Positions 58,322 through 64,000 of a stretch of DNA of 64,000 nt are shown here, one piece after another. The position numbers and the translations under genes are program-made. The stretch covers positions 7,750,850 through 7,814,849 of the forward strand of contig NC_050102.1 of assembly GCF_902167145.1 (NCBI RefSeq). The letters run 5' to 3'. The DNA is from Zea mays (taxonomy: Eukaryota > Streptophyta > Magnoliopsida > Poales > Poaceae). The notes beneath the pieces were generated by a model. It did not search any database and was not told the DNA's origin. It saw only the letters and a list, made by a program, of their open reading frames with translations. Each line of letters opens with the position of its first letter. The stretch's first letter is position 1.

Positions 58322-58645
58322 TCAATTCCAAAATATTTTTCCAATATGTCGGCTTGAGTAAGGAGATCTGGGCTTGGGAGTTCCTCCATCTTCAGCATAT
58401 TGCAGGGCTTCATCTTGAATAATTTTAGCCCTCTTGGAGTCAGCATACTTTTTGATGGACAGAGCACACTTCTCAAGCATGTCGCATACATCTCCAATTT
58501 GAAACAAAGTGGTCTTAAGTGTGTACACTGATTCCGGTTCACTAGTATCCACAACCCCATCAGTCACTAGACTGCGAATGATGTCAACATGTGTCTCGAT
58601 GACTCGAACTGAGCTCTCAACCATGTCAAGTGGCTCTTTTTCCAT
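58322..58645 (-). CDS. Uncharacterised small ORF in the CACTA element
   Basis: 107 residues from the Met at 58645 (MEKEPLDMVESSVRVIETHV ... RHIGKIFWN). It is acidic, helix-prone and not recognised. A second frame overlaps its end (58560-58291: LTQADILEKYFGIEYDSDQS). It may be a captured host fragment or an exon of the minus-strand CACTA gene. An upstream extension to 58804 is hydrophobic and less likely. Confidence 0.3.
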   Translation of the reverse strand: MEKEPLDMVESSVRVIETHVDIIRSLVTDGVVDTSEPESVYTLKTTLFQIGDVCDMLEKCALSIKKYADSKRAKIIQDEALQYAEDGGTPKPRSPYSSRHIGKIFWN

Positions 58646-59228
58646 CTCTAAAACTGAAAATGGCCAAGTCTCACAATCAAAATTGAGATCGCAACAAAGG
58701 CAGGGATCAGAGGGAAAACAAGGATGTGGCTTATAGGGCAAAAAGAGGGGTCCAAATAACATTGTCATGGCTATGAACAAGTCAAAGATGGGAGATAAGA
58801 ACAAGTCTTATAACATAGGGTTGGGAAGCAAAGATAGGTAGTCAAAAAACTAAGAAGGGAGATAAGAACAAGTCTTATAACATAGGGAGATAATAACATT
58901 GCCATGGCTATGTACTTACATGATGTATGTGGCCATAAGCACTAAAAATAGACTTGTTGCCCCAATCACTATGGAGATTTTCTACCAAGAAGGGGTCCTA
59001 GTAGTTGCATCAACTATCCATGACAAAATTCTTCATAAGCATAATGACCAACATTTAATCACAAGGGATACAAGCTACTAAAGCAAAAATGGTGACCTTA
59101 ACAAAATATGTAAGTGAAAACACCAACAATATAAGCATAATGACCAACATTAACAATATAAGATTAACAATAATTAATCTAAGCACTGATAATTAATCTA
59201 ATGTACACTATCTGCAATGTAGTGCACC

Positions 59229-59420
59229 ATGATCAAGGAGTGCACTGAGGAATCAAGGCATGACTAGCAGAAACAAGTAATCAAGGCATGAATTTGTAAC
59301 AAGTAATCAAGGCATGATCAAGGAGTGCACCGAGGAATCAAGGCATGACTAGCAAAAACAAGTAATCAAGGCATGAATTTGTAACAAGTAATTAAGGCAT
59401 GATCAAGGAGTGCACCGAGG
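59229..59420. repeat. 85-bp tandem repeat, two and a bit units
   Basis: ATGATCAAGGAGTGCAC begins at 59229, 59314 and 59399, exactly 85 bases apart. It contains shorter AACAAGTAATCAAGGCATGA repeats. Confidence 0.9.
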
Positions 59421-59770
59421 GCTCGGAGATGGGCACGGCGGCGCACTCGGCGCTCGGGCTCGGCGGCGCTCGGGCTCGGGGACGGGGACGACGACGCTTG
59501 GCCTCGGGGACGGGGACAGAGGCGCTCGGGCTCGGAGATGGAGACGGCGACGCTCGGGCTCGGAGATGGAGACGGCGACGCTCGGGCTCGGAGATGGGGA
59601 CGGGGACGGCGGAGTTGGGCTCGGGGACGACGGAGTTGGGCTCGGGGACGGCGCGGCCTGGCGGGCGCTCAGCTCGGAGACGGTGGCGCTTGGGCTCGGG
59701 CTCGGCGACGGCGTGGCGGGCGCTCACAGCTCGGAGACGGGGACGGGAACGGCGGCGCAGCAGCCTAGCG
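59420..59770. repeat. GC-rich minisatellite (GCTCGGGCTCGGAGATGGRGAC type)
   Basis: Imperfect tandem array of GGGCTCGGAGATGGAGACGG and GGCTCGGGGACGG units. It is open on both strands only because of its composition. It lies immediately downstream of the minus-strand TATA box of the internal promoter, so it may be the 5' leader of the minus-strand transcript. Confidence 0.75.
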
Positions 59771-59822
59771 GCGTAGTATCAGCTCCGGGCGAAACCTAAA
59801 CCCTAAGCCACCGTACCGAGGC

Positions 59823-60018
59823 TTTTATATAGTAAACACATCACAGGCGGATTTTTAGAAAACCCGCTTGTGATGTATAACATCACAAGCGCTTTTCTAT
59901 TTCGACCGCCTGTGATATGTAAACTTCACAGGCGGTCCAAATAGAAAACCGCTTGTGATGTTATACATCACAAGCGGTTTTTCTAAAAATCCGCCTGTGA
60001 TGTGTATGTAGTATAAAA
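59823..60018. promoter_or_regulatory. Symmetrical divergent promoter-like inverted repeat inside the CACTA element
   Basis: Two arms of about 97 bp mirror each other around 59920. Both read ACACATCACAGGCGGATTTT, then CGCTTGTGATGTATAACATC, then CACAAGCG and CCGCCTGTGA. Each outer edge has a TATA box pointing outward: TATATAAAAGCC on minus (59823-59832) and GTATAAAAGGC on plus (60010-60020). The C48-like gene lies on the minus side and the TNP2-like gene on the plus side. The motifs are those of the element's subterminal repeats. Confidence 0.75.
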
Positions 60019-60534
60019 GGCTCGGTGGTTCCAGCGCAGGAACCCTAACTTCCGGAGCCCGACACGCCGCTAGGCTGCGCACTACTGTAGCGGCGGCGGA
60101 TTTTTTTGATCTACGGGGAGAAGGTTTTGTTTTTGATTTTCGGGCTTGATTTCAAGAGTTTATGCATATATATGATCTCTGTTTGTTTTCTTTCTCATTT
60201 TGATACGATTTTTTGCCTCAATTTTGTAATATAGACCGGAATTGAAGAAAAACTCAGGAATTCCAAGATTTGGACTTGTAGTTGATCTAATTTAAAGATT
60301 TTTTTGAAGAGTTGTCTCACCTCAAGGTACCTATATTGCTGCAATCTTGTTTAATTTTCATGCACATTAATTCGTTCATGATTTAGGGATTAAATTCAAT
60401 TAATTAGGGATATTTTAAAAAATTTTTGTCTCATGTGCTAGGTACATCTCGATATGATCTTGTTTCACTTTCATGAACATTTATTTTTTCATGTTACATC
60501 TCGATATTGACGTTAATCAATATAGGGATAGGTA

Positions 60535-62491
60535 ATGGACCGAGGTTGGATGTACAATGTGCCAAGACCACATCCATCGTACATTCGAAATTTGAGAAGC
60601 TTTATTGAAGCGACCAACAAGCACGCGAATTTGCGAAAGAGCAAGGAGATATTATGTCCGTGCATCGATTGTGATAATAAGATAGCTTGGAGAGATATAG
60701 GAGTAATCCAATCACATCTGCTAAAAAGAGGGTTTAAAAACAATTACACGATATGGTCAGAACATGATGAGTTGGATCCGTGTGAAGTGCCTGGTAATGA
60801 CGAGAGAGTTGTCGGAATTTTAGATCTTAAAGTTGATGGTAAAGTGGATAATGTGGATGCTAATCAAGATTTTGAAGAATTTGATTGTGAAGAGATGTTG
60901 CGCCATATGGAACCAGAAATGTTAAGTTCTGTGGGATCGCAGAAAGGGCTATCTAAAATGGAGGGACTGGAAAGTGCCTCAAAAGAACCTTTATATGATG
61001 AATCAAAGGGTTGTGACAAAGAGTTTACTACACTGCGTACAGTTCTAGAACTTCTGAAGTTGAAGGCTAGCGCCGGATGGTCTGATACTAGCTTCACAGA
61101 TCTTTTGAATTTTCTGTCTCAATTACTACCAAAACCCAACAAACTACCAACAAGCACTTATAAAGCGAAGAAGCTTATATCTCCCATAGCTCTGGGTGTG
61201 CAAAAAATTCATGCATGTCCGAACCATTGTATTCTGTATCGTGTTCCTCCCAATTGCGGTAAGAGCCCTCGAAACAGAGCATGTCAAAGTTGTCATCACA
61301 CGCTTGTGTTACTTTTTCAATGCGGTTTCACAAAAAGTAATAGCTTTAGAAGACTTGGACTATCTAAAGGCATACATCATCGAGACTATGTGCAAGCTTG
61401 AAATGTGTTTTCCTCCATCATTTTTTGATATGCAAGTACACCTAATCATACATCTCGTGGATCAGATAAAAATATTAGGGCCACTATATTTACATCATAT
61501 GTTTCAGTTGGAGCGATACCTGGGAGTATTAAAAGGTTATGTGCGAAATCGCGCTCACCCAGAGGGTTCAATCATGGAGGGATACACTACAGAAGAAGTG
61601 ATTGAGAGTTGTATAGATTACATCAGTGACGGAACAATGATAGGTGTGCCTGTACCTAAACATGAGGGTAAACTATGTGGGAGAGGGAGAATGGGCAAGA
61701 AAACTTTTCGCGTTGAGGATTACAAGCTAGTACATTGTGCTCATGGTAGTGTACTACAACATCTCACGATAGCTGAGCCTTACATAGAGGAACACCTGAA
61801 TGAGCTTCGTAAAGAAAATCAGAACCACACAGAGGACTGGATCATGAGGGAGCACAAACATCGTTTCAGCGAATGGTTAATGGACAAAAACATCCCATTC
61901 AGAGACTCTTCGGATGAGAAAACAATGAAGAATTTGGCTTCTGGGCCATCGTGTTTTGTGACATCATGACAAGCATATGACATCAATGGGTACACATTCT
62001 ACACTAAATCAAAAGACATGAAAAGTGTTGCACAAAATAGCGGTGTTCGTATCGATGCTTTTGACCTACATGGACAGAAGACCACATATTTTGGATTCAT
62101 AGAGGAAATATGGGAACTTGATTATGGCCCAAGCATGAAAATACCCTTATTTAAGTGCCAGTGGGTACAACATCCCGTGGGGGTGATAGTGGATAACTAC
62201 GGACTCACACTGGTAGACTTAAAGAAAGTAGGATATAAAGATGACCCGTGGGTTCTCGCCGAATGTGTTGCACAAGTGTTCTATGTACTCGATCCAGCAG
62301 ATGAGAAGATGCATGTAGTTATTTCTGGAAAGCAAAAAATTGTTGGAGTTGAGAATGTGGGAGACCAAGATGAGGAATACAATAAGTATGAAGAGATGTT
62401 CGTCTTTAACGGTCCAGAGAGAATCAAGCGTGTGGAAAAGAAAATTGATAAGAACTTAAAGCCATACATGCGGAAAAATGATAGTTCATGA
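60535..62491 (+). pseudogene. TNP2-like CACTA transposase with deleted catalytic core
   Basis: Starts MDRGWMYNVPRPHPSYIRNL with the transposase-associated domain (CPCIDCDN, VIQSHLLKRGF, YTIWSEH; residues 1-85). It then runs through a linker to LPTSTYKAKKLISPIALGVQ and ACPNHCILYR at 61242, the point where the DDE-containing Transposase_21 domain should begin. Instead the sequence jumps, in another frame, to its far side (VFLPIAVRALETEHVKVVIT, 61241 onward). It continues through a DUF4218-like region, a TGA at 61967-61969 where the family has Trp (VTS-stop-QAYDINGYTF), and a DUF4216-like C-terminus ending at 62491. The deletion, frameshift and stop make it non-functional. The size of the deletion is inferred from family layout. 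Confidence 0.88.
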
Positions 62492-62723
62492 AAAATTGTA
62501 TGAATCAAATTGTATTTGTTATCATGTATGATCGACTATGAATTGTGGTTGCCAATTAATTTAAAATCTCTCTAATTATCTATGTGTGCTATTATAATTC
62601 ATTTAAATTGTATTTGCATATTATTGTTAAAAATTAAATATTAATTCATTTAAATTGTATTTGCATATTTCTGTTAAAAATTAAAATTATTTTCATATTT
62701 AAATTGTATTTTTCATATTTTTA

Positions 62724-62906
62724 CAATCACAGGCGGTTTTGTCTTAGGGTCCGCTTGTGAAAATGATAGAGCACCACAGGCGGTCCTAAAAAAAACCGCT
62801 TGTGATACTATTACATCACAGGCGTACTGAACCGCCTGGGACATCACAGGCGGTTTTCTAACCGAACCGCCTGTGATGTAAAAATCCTACCGCTTGTATA
62901 GAGCCA
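62724..62906. repeat. Right subterminal repeats of the CACTA element
   Basis: Eight or so CACAGGCGGT/ACCGCCTGTGAT motifs in both orientations, next to the right end. Confidence 0.9.
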
Positions 62907-62922
62907 AATTGTACTAGTGCCC

Positions 62923-64000
62923 ATTCTCATTTCTCACATTGACTTTTTATGCTTCTCACCCTTCTTGCAGATTGAAATTGGTTAGTTCCTTAGCATAACT
63001 AAGTCTGGTCTATCGTCTGAATTCACTTTGATTATTTTATTTTTAAACGTAATGGCAGGAGCTCTGCCTCTCAATTAAAAAGAAAGGAATTGATCCAGTT
63101 TTAAGGTAAACCGGACCCAAAACCTACACAGGGCATATAAACAACCCAGACAACAGCAACCCCCCACACAATACACATCCTGAGTCATCGTTGCCGAGCT
63201 CAACATAAGTGACGAGCAGCTCCGACTCTCCAAGATAGGCAGCACAAGGCTAAATGAAAAACGACGACAACTACAAACATCGACCCAAGAGGAGGAAGAA
63301 TGCGGCGCGCCGTCGTTGCCAAGCACGAGACACCCCGCTCGAGACAGCTCCGATTCTTCACCAGCGAGACTTCCAAAACTTTGAACCTCTGTCCTGCTCC
63401 CGCCAGCAGTAGCGACGCCTTCAGGAAGAGAGTGACGTCGAGGACGCCACCGTCGCCGGTCCAAAATGGACGGGGCTTTCGCCCATGTAAGACAGTGCTG
63501 GGAAGCACGACACCCTCAACAGGGGAAGCGACGCCTAGGGGCGCCGCTGTCGCCAAGGCTTTCACCCAAGAAAACCCTAGCACAATGCCAAGCGAGGCCC
63601 CAGAACAAAAGCAAGCTACCTCCGCCGCTCTGACGCACAAACCCCGTAGTCGCCGCTGGGGCCACTGCTGCCCACTTGTTGTTGCCACACACCACCACCG
63701 GGGAGCCAGATCTGACGACCGTAGCTCCAAACAAGGCCTCGCCGAACCCACGAGGAGGCCATGGTGGCGGAGTCGCCGCCTGTGTCGCCCGCGGAGAGAG
63801 CGACACGTAAGGACGTGAGGGGAGAGGTGGCAAAGAAGAGAGCGCCACCCCACAACACCTGCACAAGCCCCAACCAACTGCCGCCACCGCAACCGCCACC
63901 GCAACCGCCACCGCAACCGCACCAACTGCCAGCTGTTGAGGCAGATCCGGTCGACAGGGTCTAGATCTGGCCCCCGAGCACCGGAGTCGACCGCCTGGGC
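62923..64000 (-). other. Unclassified GC-rich repeat, possibly the 3' end of a retroposon running off the right edge
   Basis: On the minus strand a GC-rich body gives way at about 63080-63040 to TTTTAATTGAGAGGCAGAGC, TCCTGCCATTACG and an A-rich tail. Grass LINE-type elements often have such a 3' end. The longest minus-strand frame (63925-63200, 241 residues) is low-complexity and has no RT or other domain. A 12-bp CCGCCACCGCAA repeat lies at 63888-63925. The start is outside the window. Confidence 0.35.

Larger units (their letters stand above)
53551..62919. mobile_element. CACTA (En/Spm) DNA transposon, 9369 bp, non-autonomous
   Basis: Left end CACTACTACAGGG and right end, reversed, CACTAGTACAATT, with the 3-bp target duplication CCC on both sides (53548-53550 and 62920-62922). 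Both ends carry many copies of CACAGGCGGT in both orientations, the kind of subterminal repeat bound by TNPA-like proteins. Inside are a divergent pair of genes: an Ulp1/C48-like gene on minus and a TNP2-like transposase on plus. Between them are a symmetrical promoter-like inverted repeat, hairpin-forming gene-fragment copies and tandem repeats. The transposase has lost its catalytic core, so movement would need help from another element. Confidence 0.95.

Noticed and set aside
59399..59799. Overlapping ORFs of about 110-130 residues on both strands
   Set aside because: Composition effect of the GC-rich minisatellite; Arg/Gly/Pro/Ser repeats only.
63200..63925. 241-residue minus-strand ORF as a gene
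   Set aside because: Low-complexity Arg/Leu/Val-rich translation with no domain, in repeat-like sequence.

Overview
The window is nuclear DNA of a grass, most probably maize (Zea mays) or a close relative. GC-rich host genes with plant splice sites sit between very large nested LTR retrotransposons. Two of the retrotransposons are Ty1-copia elements of the Sirevirus (Ji/Opie-like) type. Maize is an inference from element types and architecture; no database search was possible.

Host genes. At the left edge are the last two coding exons of a plastid/mitochondrial-type prolyl-tRNA synthetase on the + strand (263-603). It converges on an intronless MCTP/QUIRKY-like gene with four C2 domains and a C-terminal membrane region (1185-4397, minus). 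Right of the retrotransposon block lies a 10-exon minus-strand gene for a 1079-residue ankyrin-RCC1-BTB (IBtk-like) protein (37274-42460). Next comes a 7-exon minus-strand gene for translation initiation factor eIF3 subunit i (49326-52284, 326 aa). Both exon chains were derived by hand from splice sites and reading phase, and both sum to whole codons.

Retrotransposon block (6897-35628), three levels, each with an exact 5-bp target duplication. The outer element is a Ty3-gypsy chromovirus (minus orientation, LTRs of about 3.3 kb, TSD AGAAG) with a chromodomain, a missing gag and a broken pol. Inserted in its RT/RNase H region is Sirevirus A (12203-30693, minus, TSD CTTCT). Inserted in A's RNase H codons is Sirevirus B (14674-24220, plus, TSD CTATC), which has two 1339-bp LTRs with no difference found by eye and open gag and pol. 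LTR divergence falls from outer to inner, as the nesting order predicts.

CACTA block (53551-62919, TSD CCC). This 9.4-kb En/Spm-type element carries two divergent genes. The minus-strand gene encodes an Ulp1/C48-protease-like protein with one in-frame stop. The plus-strand gene is a TNP2-like transposase that has lost its catalytic core by deletion. Between them lies an almost perfectly symmetrical inverted repeat (59823-60018) with a TATA box on each outer edge, built from the same CACAGGCGGT motifs as the element's ends. Upstream of the minus-strand gene the element carries four alternating copies of a short segment that may derive from a host B3-domain gene. They form two consecutive long hairpins (56946-57982), an arrangement expected to yield double-stranded RNA if transcribed. 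These two structures are the most interesting in the window.

Spacers hold several MITEs, a degenerate minisatellite, an intronic SINE-like insertion and, at the right edge, a GC-rich repeat of unclear type.
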